Below are positions 17,457 through 26,759 of a DNA stretch of 58,592 bases, in pieces. The DNA lies in contig MHXZ01000069.1 in NCBI GenBank assembly GCA_001825665.1, positions 1 to 58,592 of the forward strand, written 5' to 3'. The DNA is from Planctomycetes bacterium GWF2_41_51. GTDB taxonomy: Bacteria; Planctomycetota; Phycisphaerae; Sedimentisphaerales; UBA12454. The position numbers and the translations under genes were made by a program. Position 1 is the first letter of the stretch. The number at the start of each line of letters is the position of its first letter. The notes beneath the pieces are model-generated. The model was not told where the DNA came from. It worked only from the letters and a program-made list of their open reading frames with translations, and ran no database searches.

Positions 17457-18928
17457 ACGAAGTCACGCCTTTACAACAACTGGGAGGATTGCTTAGCGGT
17501 TTAGATTTGCTTATTGTTGCTTCGGCTGTTCTTTTTTTATTTGTTATTTCTTATATTTTCGGGCGACAAGAAAAAAATACTAACGATTTTTTCCTTGGTG
17601 AACGAAAAGTACCAATTATCATTGCATGTCTTTCCTTTGTAGCTACTGAAGTCAGCGCTTTGACCATCGTAGGGGTGCCTGCGACAGCATACAGTGAGAA
17701 TTGGGAATATCTGCAATTTTTTATTGGCTCGGCGGCGGCGAGAATTTTAGTGGCATTTTTATTTATTCCGGTATTTTACAAATTTAACTGCACAAGCATT
17801 TACGAGTATTTACGGCATCGATTCGGAGCGGAAACTCAATATGCCGGTTCGATATTTTTCTTCATCACACGGCTGACAGCATCCGGAGTCCGGTTATATG
17901 CCGCTTGCCTTGGGATAGGAATAATCGTTGGATGGAGTTTGACGCAATCACTGCTTGTGTTTACAGCGGTAAGTATTGCTTTTATCGCATTTGGCGGAAT
18001 TAAGGCTGTCGTTTGGGCGGGAGCTTATCAGGCAATTATGTTTTTCGCGGCGGGAATCGCCCTGCTGCTATACTTGTACTTTCATATCGATGGTGGGATA
18101 TCGACTATCTGGCAAACCGCGGGACAGGCAGGAAGATTAAGTTTATTTAATTTCGATTTGAATCTGAATGACGCTACAACTTTCTGGGCGGGAACAGCTA
18201 ACGCATTTTTCATTGGTCTTGCGGTTTTCGGTACCGACCAGGAATTAATGCAAAGATTATTGACAGTTCAAACGAGGCGAAAAAGTCAGAACGCGATACT
18301 GCTTACGATAGTTACAGCGCTGCCGATTCTATGTATTTATTTGTGTATCGGCACATTGTTCTTTGTATTCTTCCGGCAGAATCCGAATATCGCAGAACCT
18401 GCAAAAGCGAAAGAAGTATTATCATATTTTACCGCCAATTTTCTGCCTTCTGGTCTGAAGGGTTTAATACTTTCTGCAATAATATTGGCGAGCATCGATT
18501 CGCCGCTGAGCTCTTTGTCTTCATCGTTTGTGATGGATATATACAGGCCGCTTATAAGAAAAAACGCGACAGAAAAACATTATCTTGCCGTTTCGCGGAT
18601 TGGCGTGATTGCTTTCGGGCTGATACTTACGGTAATCGCATTTGCGTGTCAGCCGATAGAAAATATTTTATGGTTCGCCTTTCAGATAATTTCATTAACA
18701 GGCGGCGCAACTCTGGGAGTATTTCTCTTTGGTATGTTGACAAACCGGAAAATCAACAGGGGCAATGTCGCTGCAATGATTACCAGCACCGTATCTATGA
18801 CTGTTCTGCTGGTTCTAAAACATTATGAATATATAGGTCTTGCGTGGAGCTGGCTGATAGTCATGGGTACAATTATGACTTTCAGCATCAGCTTTATTTT
18901 AAGCTGGTTTATGGAAGAAAAACGGTAA
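17453..18928 (+). CDS. Sodium:solute symporter (SSS family)
   Basis: This 491-residue membrane protein has about 13 hydrophobic helices. SSS-family marks are NDFFLGERKVPIIIACLSFVATEVSALTIVGVP near the start, AFGGIKAVVWAGAYQ in the middle and LASIDSPLSSLSSSFVMDIY late. Members couple Na+ entry to uptake of sugars, sialic acid, amino acids and others. Because it is translationally coupled to murQ at the end of the GH20-anmK-murQ operon, I infer that it imports a peptidoglycan sugar such as anhydro-MurNAc or GlcNAc-anhydro-MurNAc, replacing AmpG or a MurP-type PTS. Confidence 0.88.
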   Translation: MNEVTPLQQLGGLLSGLDLLIVASAVLFLFVISYIFGRQEKNTNDFFLGERKVPIIIACLSFVATEVSALTIVGVPATAYSENWEYLQFFIGSAAARILVAFLFIPVFYKFNCTSIYEYLRHRFGAETQYAGSIFFFITRLTASGVRLYAACLGIGIIVGWSLTQSLLVFTAVSIAFIAFGGIKAVVWAGAYQAIMFFAAGIALLLYLYFHIDGGISTIWQTAGQAGRLSLFNFDLNLNDATTFWAGTANAFFIGLAVFGTDQELMQRLLTVQTRRKSQNAILLTIVTALPILCIYLCIGTLFFVFFRQNPNIAEPAKAKEVLSYFTANFLPSGLKGLILSAIILASIDSPLSSLSSSFVMDIYRPLIRKNATEKHYLAVSRIGVIAFGLILTVIAFACQPIENILWFAFQIISLTGGATLGVFLFGMLTNRKINRGNVAAMITSTVSMTVLLVLKHYEYIGLAWSWLIVMGTIMTFSISFILSWFMEEKR

Positions 18929-18970
18929 ATTTTACTTGCGGATGTTCTAATTCCAGTTAAAATTACTCCA

Positions 18971-20527
18971 ATGCGAACAAAATTACTATTTATTTTGTTG
19001 TGTGTGGTATTTCAGTCGGCGGGGATTGTTCGGGCAGAGTTTGACCCGGTTTCGATACTTGACCCCAATTTTCCATCCGATGACGCGAACGCACAAGCGG
19101 CGATAATTACCTGCACAGGGCTTATCGATGACGGGCTTTATCAGTCAATTCAAAGACGGGCAAATACCGCAATCGAGATGGGCGCCGATTATATAATTCT
19201 TGAAATCGAAACTTACGGCGGACTTGTTAAGAGCGCCGATGATATTTCGAAATACCTGATTCATGATTTATCGAAAAAAGCGAGGACTGTCGCATACATC
19301 AATACCGAAGCAATAAGCGCAGGAGCTATGATAAGCGTTTCGTGCCAGGATATAATAATGCGGCACAATACCACCATCGGCGACAGCGCACCAATCCAGA
19401 TGGGCGGACAGGCACTTGAGGACGTTGAACGCGAAAAAGCGGAAAGTTTTATTCGTTCAGTTTTCGAGCGAGCGGCACAAGCGAACAATTATCCCGAAGC
19501 ACTGCTTGAAGCGATGGTCAGCAGACATATAAAAGTCTGGCGTGTGAAAAATATCGAAACCGACAATTATGAATTTTTCAAAGATGAAAATCTCCCGAAA
19601 GATTCGAACACGTTCGATTTAAATAATAAAGAACTGGTCGATAACGAAAATGAAATTTTGACATTGACGGCAAGAAAGGCACACGAATACGGAGTTGCGC
19701 GGGCGGTTGTAGGAGATGCTAACGAGGCGATTTCATTTCTGGGCAAACGCGATAATGTAGAATTTACTGGCACGCCGATACGGCTTGAGCCGAACTGGTC
19801 GGAACAGCTTGTGAGAATGCTTAACCATCCGTCGGTCAGCGGCATTTTGTTTATGGTCGCGATACTGGCGGTTTATATAGAATTGAAAACGCCGGGAATC
19901 GGTTTGCCGGGGCTTGTAGCGGTTGTGTGCTTTGCGATACTTTTCGGCAGCAGATTTTTGACGGGTATGGCGACATGGTGGGAAATCGCGGTGTTCGCAA
20001 TCGGAATTATTCTTCTTTCGATAGAAATTTTTGTGATACCGGGATTTGGCGTAACCGGAGTAGTGGGAATCGCTTTTATTCTTGTGAGTATTTTCGCGAT
20101 TCTGGTTCCGAACAGGCCTGACGAACTGCCATGGCCGAAATATGATTTCGATGACGTACAGTGGCGAATTTTGTCGAATGGAGCGTGGGCGTTTTCTATC
20201 GGATTTTTGGGCTTTGTAGTTTTGGCTTATATGCTGTCGAAATATCTGCCGAAGAGCGGGCCTCTTGCGGGGCTTGTGCTTGAACCTGCGGCAGGCGGAG
20301 GTAGAATCGAAGCGGATATCTCTGCACCGCCTGAAACAGAACGCGAAATAAAAGTAGGCGATGAAGGAATCGCGGTTACGATTCTGCGACCCGCAGGACG
20401 AGCAAGAATCGGCGATTCTATAGTCGATGTAGTGGCGGAAGGAGATTATATACAGAGGGAACAGAAGGTTAAAATTATTAACATTGAAGGAAACAGAGTC
20501 GTTGTAAGACAAATTAAAGAAACTTAA
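18971..20527 (+). CDS. Long NfeD protein with ClpP-like serine protease domain
   Basis: This 518-residue protein has a signal peptide (about 1-22, ending at VRAE), a ClpP-crotonase-fold domain (about 40-270) with EAISAGAMISVSCQDIIM carrying the expected nucleophile serine, four to five membrane helices (about 290-430) and a C-terminal NfeD OB-fold (about 460-518). This is the NfeD1b architecture, a membrane protease partner of stomatin/flotillin-like proteins. The neighbouring short nfeD and floA genes, in the same direction with 26- and 44-nt gaps, agree with that pairing. It probably faces the periplasm. Confidence 0.88.
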   Translation: MRTKLLFILLCVVFQSAGIVRAEFDPVSILDPNFPSDDANAQAAIITCTGLIDDGLYQSIQRRANTAIEMGADYIILEIETYGGLVKSADDISKYLIHDLSKKARTVAYINTEAISAGAMISVSCQDIIMRHNTTIGDSAPIQMGGQALEDVEREKAESFIRSVFERAAQANNYPEALLEAMVSRHIKVWRVKNIETDNYEFFKDENLPKDSNTFDLNNKELVDNENEILTLTARKAHEYGVARAVVGDANEAISFLGKRDNVEFTGTPIRLEPNWSEQLVRMLNHPSVSGILFMVAILAVYIELKTPGIGLPGLVAVVCFAILFGSRFLTGMATWWEIAVFAIGIILLSIEIFVIPGFGVTGVVGIAFILVSIFAILVPNRPDELPWPKYDFDDVQWRILSNGAWAFSIGFLGFVVLAYMLSKYLPKSGPLAGLVLEPAAGGGRIEADISAPPETEREIKVGDEGIAVTILRPAGRARIGDSIVDVVAEGDYIQREQKVKIINIEGNRVVVRQIKET

Positions 20528-20553
20528 AAGTTAAAGCATTACAAGGATTAAAA

Positions 20554-21048
20554 ATGTTTTGGATGATAATAATAGCAATAATACTTTTTTTGCTTTGTGC
20601 GATTTTGCTGGTAGCGGAAGTTTTTGTGCCGAGCTTCGGTTTGATATCGCTGCTTGCACTGGGATGTCTTGCGGGAGGATTGGCGATATTTTTCAAAATC
20701 AGTCCGGCAGCGGGATGGACGGGCGTGGTTGTGGCGGTGATTATGGTGCCGACGACGCTGGTGTTCGCGTATAAGATTTTCCCAAAAACCAGCTTTGGCA
20801 AAACGGTAACACTCGACGGACCAAAAAAAACCAGGGGCGAAGGAGTGCCGGATGCCGAGCATCTTTCGACACTGCTGGGCAAAACAGCAATTGTAATCAG
20901 CCCGCTTCGGCCGGTGGGGATGTGCGATTTTGAAGGAGCAAAACTTGAATGTGTTGCTGAAAGCGGTTATGTTGAGAAAGGAAAAACAGTAAAAGTTATA
21001 AAAGTTGATGGAACGCAGCTTACTGTCAGAGAAATTGAAAAAGCTTAA
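20554..21048 (+). CDS. Short NfeD-family membrane protein
   Basis: This 164-residue protein has two to three N-terminal helices (about 3-75) and a C-terminal OB-fold (about 105-164) with LGKTAIVISPLRPVG and GYVEKGKTVKVIKVDGTQLTV, the common NfeD end. It has no protease domain. It lies between the long NfeD gene and floA, so it is probably a second structural subunit of the same membrane assembly. Confidence 0.85.
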   Translation: MFWMIIIAIILFLLCAILLVAEVFVPSFGLISLLALGCLAGGLAIFFKISPAAGWTGVVVAVIMVPTTLVFAYKIFPKTSFGKTVTLDGPKKTRGEGVPDAEHLSTLLGKTAIVISPLRPVGMCDFEGAKLECVAESGYVEKGKTVKVIKVDGTQLTVREIEKA

Positions 21049-21092
21049 GAATATAAAAATAAAAAATTAATACTTTTTGAAGGGATTTTAAA

Positions 21093-22124
21093 ATGACAAT
21101 CGGAAATTTATTCATTTTTTCGCAGGTGCCGAAAGCACTGCCGGGTATAGGCCTGATAGTAATTCTCGTCCTTATATTTATATTCGGTCTGCTGATTTTA
21201 GCTTACGGGCGAATGTGGCTTCAGGCAAGACTTTCGGGCGCACCGGTATCGGTAGGCGAACTTATCGGAATGACGCTCCGAAGAGTAGACGCTCGTACAA
21301 TCGTACAGAGCAGAATTACGGCTGTGCAGGCTGGGATTGATTTGAGCCGACGGGATTTGGAAAGCCATTATCTTGCGGGCGGACGAGTGCCGAACGTTGT
21401 GCGAGCATTAATTGCCGCTGACAGAGCGAATTTGAATTTGTCTTTCAAAGTGGCCACGGCAATTGACCTTGCGGGCAGAGATATTCTTGACGCGGTGCAG
21501 ACTTCTGTTAATCCGAAAGTTATCGATTGCCCGGACCCTGCAAAGGGACGCGAAACTGTTGATGCGGTTTCACAGGACGGCATTCAGTTAAAAGCAAAAG
21601 CGCGTGTAACGGTGCGAACGAATCTTCAGCGGCTTATCGGTGGAGCTACGGAACCAACCATCATCGCACGTGTCGGCGAAGGTATAGTAACAACTATCGG
21701 CAGTGCCGTTTCGCATAAAAATGTTCTTGAAAATCCGGACAATATTTCAAAACAGGTTCTGGCAAAAAGTCTTGACGCCGGTACAGCGTTTGAAATTCTT
21801 TCGATCGATATCGCTGATATCGATGTAGGCGAAAACATTGGTGCAAAACTACAGGCTGCCCAGGCTGAAGCTGACCTTGCACGGGCACGAGCAGAGGCGG
21901 AAAAACGCAGAGCAATGGCTGTTGCAAGAGAACAGGAAATGAAGGCTTTGGTTCAGGAAAACCGTGCGAAAGTTGTGCTTGCTGAAGCTGAAGTGCCGCT
22001 GGCAATGGCGGATGCTTTCAAGAAAGGCAATCTCGGCATAATGGATTATTATAAAATGAAAAACATTGTGGCTGATACTTCTATGAGAGATTCAATCGCA
22101 AAACCGCAGAAAAAAGATGAATAA
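21093..22124 (+). CDS. floA: Flotillin-like SPFH protein FloA
   Basis: This 343-residue protein matches the FloA/YqfA (UPF0365) group: an N-terminal hydrophobic re-entrant segment (about 15-40), [21 protein letters not shown], a central SPFH domain with [19 protein letters not shown], and a C-terminal coiled coil rich in EA/AEAE (about 250-310). Flotillins scaffold membrane microdomains and oligomerise with NfeD proteins, and both types are encoded directly upstream. The next gene begins 2 nt after its stop. Confidence 0.93.
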   Translation: MTIGNLFIFSQVPKALPGIGLIVILVLIFIFGLLILAYGRMWLQARLSGAPVSVGELIGMTLRRVDARTIVQSRITAVQAGIDLSRRDLESHYLAGGRVPNVVRALIAADRANLNLSFKVATAIDLAGRDILDAVQTSVNPKVIDCPDPAKGRETVDAVSQDGIQLKAKARVTVRTNLQRLIGGATEPTIIARVGEGIVTTIGSAVSHKNVLENPDNISKQVLAKSLDAGTAFEILSIDIADIDVGENIGAKLQAAQAEADLARARAEAEKRRAMAVAREQEMKALVQENRAKVVLAEAEVPLAMADAFKKGNLGIMDYYKMKNIVADTSMRDSIAKPQKKDE

Positions 22125-22126
22125 AA

Positions 22127-22795
22127 ATGACTGAGTTAATGAAAAATCTGATTGCCGCCAAAGACGGCGGCGGATGGGAACAGCTTATTATTCTTGCTGT
22201 GGTGTTCGGGTTTGCCATTCTGAAAAAAATCTTTTCGGTTATGAAAGAGCACGCGGAACGGCAAACTGAGCAGCAGCGGCCATTACAACAACATAAACCG
22301 CGGCCGTCTCAACCTGCATCTGCGCGAAAAAAATATGCAAATAGCGAATTTAAAACTATCGAGCAGTTGAGACAAGAGAAAATTGCGCAAATTCGGGCGG
22401 CTTACGGCATTCCCAAGCCTGTTAAACTTACTCACGAAAATGTTCGAGAAGAATCTCAGCGTGATGAAATGCGGCGAGAAGAGTCCCGGCAAACAGAGTT
22501 TCGAAGGGAAGAAGAAAGGCCGGAAGAACCCTGGAAAATTGAACAGAAACAAATGGAGCCTCCGCCAATATATGTGCCGAAAAAGAAGAAAAAATCTGTT
22601 CAGACGCAAACTGCTTATCGGCCGGAATATTCAAGGCAGGAAATTGCCCCGCTGTTTCAGGAAGTGAAAACAAAGGCTGCACCCGAAACCAAAGAGCAAC
22701 GGCATAGACTTGTGAATTTATCGTCGGTTGAGGATTTGCGTTCTGCGATTTTGTACCAGGAAATTCTGGGCAAACCGCTTGCTTTGAGAGATTGA
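22127..22795 (+). CDS. Charged membrane-anchored protein of unknown function
   Basis: This 222-residue protein is not recognised. It has one likely membrane helix near residues 19-36 (QLIILAVVFGFAILKKIF). A long, highly charged Gln/Glu/Arg-rich region follows (about 42-200), with repeated RREE/RQTEFRREEE segments. The last 25 residues (LVNLSSVEDLRSAILYQEIL) form a compact helix that looks conserved. It starts 2 nt after floA and is probably part of the NfeD-FloA membrane module. Confidence 0.7.
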   Translation: MTELMKNLIAAKDGGGWEQLIILAVVFGFAILKKIFSVMKEHAERQTEQQRPLQQHKPRPSQPASARKKYANSEFKTIEQLRQEKIAQIRAAYGIPKPVKLTHENVREESQRDEMRREESRQTEFRREEERPEEPWKIEQKQMEPPPIYVPKKKKKSVQTQTAYRPEYSRQEIAPLFQEVKTKAAPETKEQRHRLVNLSSVEDLRSAILYQEILGKPLALRD

Positions 22796-22814
22796 TAAGC
22801 AAAACGATGAAATA

Positions 22815-22848
22815 AAAAAGGGCGAACACACACAGGTTCGCCCTTACA
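22815..22848 (-). terminator. Terminator-like hairpin between convergent genes (repeat family GGGC...GCCC)
   Basis: On the minus strand the stem GGGCGAAC/GTTCGCCC is followed directly by TTTTTT, a classic intrinsic terminator for the HtrA gene. On the plus strand the same stem is followed by TTACATTATT, so it may also help end the floA operon. The sequence belongs to the same palindromic repeat family as 15247-15272. Confidence 0.75.
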
Positions 22849-22870
22849 TTATTAATACATACAATTTATG

Positions 22871-24337
22871 TTATTCGCCAATTTTAATGACGATGTATCT
22901 TGAAATATCATCCTGCCGGACATAGAGCAGAATTGAATTTCCGCTTTTCTTAATTAAATCCCTGAATTCCTCAACATCTTTTACTTTCTGACGATTGACT
23001 TCGAGAATTAATGTGCCGACCGTGATTTGAGCGTTTTCAGCGGGCGAACCCTGCTCGACAGCGGTTACAACGACACCAGTTTCATTTTTAAAGCCGAATT
23101 GACGAGCCATATCGGATGTTAAATTCTGGACTGTAATGCCGATTTTATCAGCGGCCTGCTCTTCTTCTTCATCAGCCGGAGCGGTTTGGCCGGGACGGGT
23201 CGCGAGTTCGATTGTAACTTTCTCTTCCTTGCCGTCTCTTATGACTGTAAGTTCAAGCTTTGTGCCGGGGGCGGTTCTTGCGACTTCATTTCTGAACGTA
23301 TCCCAGCTATCAATTGCTTTGCCGTCTTTCTTAATAATAATATCGCCATTTTGGAGTCCTCCTTTTGCGGCGGGACTGTCTTCAACGAGCCGATGGACGA
23401 CGATTCCTTTTTGGCCTTTTGCGCCGAGGAGTTCTGCCATTTCAGGCGTTACATCCTGACCGTAAATGCCGATGTATCCTCTGATAACTTTGCCTTCGCT
23501 GACAATTTGCTCGTAAACGTATTTGGCAATATTGACGGGAATAGCAAAACCAATGCCCATATATCCGCCGCTTGAACTATAAATTGCGGAGTTTATGCCT
23601 ATGACCTGACCATCGATGTTAATCAATGGGCCGCCGGAATTGCCGAAGTTAATCGCGGCATCGGTCTGAATAAAATCCTGAAACTGGACATCGGGAAGAC
23701 CGATGTTTGTTCTGCCTTTTGCGGAGACAATGCCTGCTGTAACTGTGTGGCTAAGGCCGAATGGATTACCAATCGCCAGTACCCATTGGCCGACTTTAAG
23801 CGTATCAGAATCGCCAAGCTGTGCGGTGGGCAAATCATTTCCTTCGACTTTGATAACAGCAATATCGGTTTCCGGGTCTGTGCCGACAACTTTGGCTTTA
23901 AGCTCTTTATCGTCGGAGAGTTTTACTGTTATAGTATTGGCGTCTTTAACAACGTGATTATTTGTGAGGATATAACCATCGGCAGAAATAATAACACCGG
24001 AACCCTGTGAACGCCGGACTTGTTTTCTTTCTCTCGGCTGCTGTTGCTGCTGCCGCTGCCTGAACTGGGGGCCGAAAAATCTTTTGAAAAATTCGTCATT
24101 TTGGAAATCTTCGAATGGATTGAAATAATTTTCGGGCAGGCGCTGAGTAACCTGCTGTTCGGTGCTTATAAATACCACAGCGGGGCTGACTTTCTCGGCG
24201 ACTTCGGCAAAAATCTCGCCGGTATTTCGCAGAGTTTCGAGGTCCGCTTTTTTATCAGGTTCGGCCTGGCAAAACGGGCTTAAAAATGATAATGCAAAAA
24301 TAGATACAAAGACCAATAAAGTTTTTTCACGTTTCAT
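22871..24337 (-). CDS. DegP/HtrA-type periplasmic serine protease
   Basis: This 488-residue Do-family protease has a signal peptide (about 1-25, cut near CQA), a trypsin-like domain with the triad H128 (TNNHVV), D158 (ETDIAV) and S234 (GNSGGP), then two PDZ domains (about 270-360 and 385-480). A Gln/Arg-rich loop (about 92-108) lies before the protease core. It degrades or refolds damaged envelope proteins. ATG at 24337 has AAAGGA 8 nt upstream and is preferred over a TTG at 24343, which leaves only 2 nt. It is convergent with the FloA operon. Confidence 0.92.
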   Translation of the reverse strand: MKREKTLLVFVSIFALSFLSPFCQAEPDKKADLETLRNTGEIFAEVAEKVSPAVVFISTEQQVTQRLPENYFNPFEDFQNDEFFKRFFGPQFRQRQQQQQPRERKQVRRSQGSGVIISADGYILTNNHVVKDANTITVKLSDDKELKAKVVGTDPETDIAVIKVEGNDLPTAQLGDSDTLKVGQWVLAIGNPFGLSHTVTAGIVSAKGRTNIGLPDVQFQDFIQTDAAINFGNSGGPLINIDGQVIGINSAIYSSSGGYMGIGFAIPVNIAKYVYEQIVSEGKVIRGYIGIYGQDVTPEMAELLGAKGQKGIVVHRLVEDSPAAKGGLQNGDIIIKKDGKAIDSWDTFRNEVARTAPGTKLELTVIRDGKEEKVTIELATRPGQTAPADEEEEQAADKIGITVQNLTSDMARQFGFKNETGVVVTAVEQGSPAENAQITVGTLILEVNRQKVKDVEEFRDLIKKSGNSILLYVRQDDISRYIVIKIGE

Positions 24338-24377
24338 CAGCAAAATCCTTTCAAATGTTTTATCTGTTGTATTTAAT

Positions 24378-24398
24378 GGGCAGATAGGTCGCCCTACA
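24378..24398. repeat. Degenerate GGGC...GCCC repeat in the htrA leader
   Basis: GGGCAGATAGGTCGCCCTAC resembles the elements at 15247-15272 and 22820-22847 but is shorter and imperfect. If the promoter proposed at 24431-24460 is right, it lies in the 5' untranslated leader of the protease gene. Confidence 0.5.
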
Positions 24399-24430
24399 TT
24401 TTATGGAGCTTCTACATTCCTATTAAAGTA

Positions 24431-24460
24431 AAAATACGTCATTAAAGAGTAATTGTTCAA
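24431..24460 (-). promoter_or_regulatory. Possible promoter of the HtrA-type protease gene
   Basis: On the minus strand TTGAAC (24460-24455) and TATTTT (24436-24431) are 18 bp apart, upstream of the protease start at 24337. The match is moderate in an AT-rich region, so this is tentative. Confidence 0.35.
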
Positions 24461-24564
24461 TTATTAGCGATAATTTAAGAATTTTCCAGCGGATTTATTC
24501 CTATTTTATGCTAAGTATTAGGCTCTAAGGGAAACAATCACATAAATAATTTATACTCAAAGAC

Positions 24565-24593
24565 TTGCATTTTGGGCTTATTTCGTTTATAGA
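24565..24593 (+). promoter_or_regulatory. Promoter giving a probably leaderless rluA-type mRNA
   Basis: TTGCAT (24565-24570) and TATAGA (24588-24593) have a 17-bp spacer. The start ATG at 24600 begins only 6 nt after the -10 box, where transcription itself would start, and no Shine-Dalgarno is present. Confidence 0.55.
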
Positions 24594-24599
24594 AAAACC

Positions 24600-25370
24600 A
24601 TGGAAATAATTTACCAGGATAATGATATAATAGCGATAAACAAGCCGGCGGGTGTCAGCGTTACGCATGACCGCGGGGGCAGCGACAGCCTGACCGAAAT
24701 ACTCGAACGAAAACCGGGGCTGGAAAACATTCGGATTATTCACCGGCTGGATAAAGATACCAGCGGCATTATAATTTATGCCAAAAATCAGGAGGCTCAA
24801 ACTCGATATTGCAGTTTGTTCGAGGAGTCTAAAGTCAGAAAGGTATATCTGGCAATTGTGAACGGCAGACCTGAAAGCGACACCGGTGAAGTCGAAGCGG
24901 CGATAATGCAGAGCAAGAAAAACGCTTTGAAAATGACCGTCGATTTAAAAAAAGGAAAAGAGTCAGTTACACGATGGCAGGTTTTGGCCGATTTCGGCAG
25001 AATAAGTCTTGTAGCCGCCCGGCCGCTGACCGGAAGGACGCATCAAATCAGAGTTCATTTCAGCCATGCGGGTTTTCCGCTCGCGATTGACCCATTGTAC
25101 GGCGATAACGAACCGATAATGCTTTCGAGTTTTAAATCAAATTACAAACTTGGTAAATTCGCTGAAGAAAAACCCTTAATTGACAGGCTCACGCTTTGTG
25201 CATACGAGCTGGAAGTCGAGAACCATCATTTTATCGCGCCGCTTGAGAAAAAATTTAAAGCGACCGTAAAAATGCTCACAAAATACAATTCAAAAGGCCC
25301 CGATGCGTTTATAAATAAACAGATTTTCGAGCAGATTTTAGCATCTCAGCCTTTGACTCTTGATATCTGA
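24600..25370 (+). CDS. RluA-family pseudouridine synthase
   Basis: This 256-residue enzyme isomerises uridine to pseudouridine in rRNA or tRNA. The catalytic motif is RIIHRLDKDTSGIIIYAKN (about 44-62; D50 in HRLDKDT is the nucleophile aspartate). Later RPLTGRTHQIRVHFSHAGFP is the second family motif. There is no N-terminal S4 domain, as in RluA/RluC-short forms, so the target position cannot be assigned. There is no ribosome-binding site before ATG 24600. Confidence 0.9.
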   Translation: MEIIYQDNDIIAINKPAGVSVTHDRGGSDSLTEILERKPGLENIRIIHRLDKDTSGIIIYAKNQEAQTRYCSLFEESKVRKVYLAIVNGRPESDTGEVEAAIMQSKKNALKMTVDLKKGKESVTRWQVLADFGRISLVAARPLTGRTHQIRVHFSHAGFPLAIDPLYGDNEPIMLSSFKSNYKLGKFAEEKPLIDRLTLCAYELEVENHHFIAPLEKKFKATVKMLTKYNSKGPDAFINKQIFEQILASQPLTLDI

Positions 25371-25432
25371 TTTTTCTTGATTATCGGGCTTTTGACTGGT
25401 AAACTTTCACGTCTTCACAGGACACCTTAATT

Positions 25433-26755
25433 ATGGCTGATAAAACTGTAAAAATAGGATTGGTAGGTTTGGGAACCGTAGGCTGCGGGGTTGCGAAGAT
25501 TCTGTTGGAAGACTGCGATTACATCAAAGCACGTACGGGCATAAAACTTGAACTTACCAGGATTGTAGATGTCGATACAGAAAAGCAGCGCCCTATAAAA
25601 CTTCCGGCCGGTATTCTAACTAATGATTTAAACGCCCTGCTCAATGACAAGGATATCCAAATAGGAATCGAACTTGTCGGCGGTACGAAAATCTCAAAAG
25701 ATATTCAATTAAAAATGCTGGCCGCGGGCAAAGATGTTATAACGGCAAACAAGGCACTGCTGGCCGAGCACGGAAACGAACTATATGCCGCAGCGCACAA
25801 AGCGGATAAGTGCATCGCGTTCGAAGCGAGCTGCGCTGGCGGAATACCGATTATCTCGGCAATCAGAACCGGCCTGGCGGGGAACAGAATAAAGGCGATT
25901 TACGGAATTGTAAACGGAACGTGCAATTATATTCTTACGAATATGACGAGCAAAAACGAAAGTTTCCGCGCGGCTCTCAAACAGGCACAGGAAAAAGGAT
26001 ACGCAGAAGCTGACCCGACCCTGGATATCGGCGGTGGAGACAGCGCACATAAACTTGCGATACTTTCGTCAATAAGTTTCGGATGTGAAATTTTGCCGGA
26101 AGATATTTTCGTTGAAGGTATCGAAAATACTGATATTTCAGATATTCGATACGGCGGTGAGATGGGATATACGCTGAAACTTCTGGCAATCGGGCAAAGA
26201 ACCGATGAAGGAAAAATATTCCTGCGAGTTCATCCTTCATTTGTCGCCAGCGAAAGCGCCCTTGCTCGTGTTGATGGCCCCTTCAATGCAGTAAGCATTT
26301 TTGGCCATGCTGTAGGTCAGACGATGTTTTACGGACGCGGAGCGGGAATGATGCCGACAGCTTCCGCTGTTGTCGCGGATATTATCGATGTCGCGATGGG
26401 GAATTCGAAAAAACTGTTCAAGCATTTGACGCTTGAGCCGAGAAGTAAAACAGCTTGTTATATCAGCAAAATCGATGAGCTTGTCAGCAGATTTTATATA
26501 AGGCTTCGTGTTTCGGATAAGCCGGGTGTATTCGCACAGATTTGCACGATACTTGCCAAGCACGAAATAAGTCTTTCGGGCGTTCTTCAGCATGAAGAAC
26601 ATAATACAAATAATGTCGTGCCGGCGATTGTGATAACTCATCAGACTCAGCAGAAAAAAATAACTGCTGCTCTGGCAGATTTTGAAAAACTCGAAATCGT
26701 AAAAAGCAAACCTGTCTGCATAAGGATAGTAGATATTCCACAGGATAGTGATTAA
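25433..26755 (+). CDS. hom: Homoserine dehydrogenase
   Basis: This 440-residue enzyme reduces aspartate semialdehyde to homoserine. The N-terminal NAD(P)-binding motif is GLVGLGTVGCGVAKIL, the family signature VNGTCNYILTNM lies near 160, EADPTLDIGGGDSAHKL near 193, and a C-terminal ACT domain (about 350-430) begins at LRVSDKPGVFAQICTILAKH, fitting feedback control by threonine. It heads a three-gene aspartate-pathway set with a kinase-like gene and lysC. The start ATG follows AGGA in CACAGGACACC. Confidence 0.95.
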   Translation: MADKTVKIGLVGLGTVGCGVAKILLEDCDYIKARTGIKLELTRIVDVDTEKQRPIKLPAGILTNDLNALLNDKDIQIGIELVGGTKISKDIQLKMLAAGKDVITANKALLAEHGNELYAAAHKADKCIAFEASCAGGIPIISAIRTGLAGNRIKAIYGIVNGTCNYILTNMTSKNESFRAALKQAQEKGYAEADPTLDIGGGDSAHKLAILSSISFGCEILPEDIFVEGIENTDISDIRYGGEMGYTLKLLAIGQRTDEGKIFLRVHPSFVASESALARVDGPFNAVSIFGHAVGQTMFYGRGAGMMPTASAVVADIIDVAMGNSKKLFKHLTLEPRSKTACYISKIDELVSRFYIRLRVSDKPGVFAQICTILAKHEISLSGVLQHEEHNTNNVVPAIVITHQTQQKKITAALADFEKLEIVKSKPVCIRIVDIPQDSD

Positions 26756-26759
26756 TGAA

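Noticed and set aside
24338-24343. TTG start for the HtrA-type protease
   Set aside because: It leaves only 2 nt after AAAGGA, whereas ATG 24337 has 8 nt.
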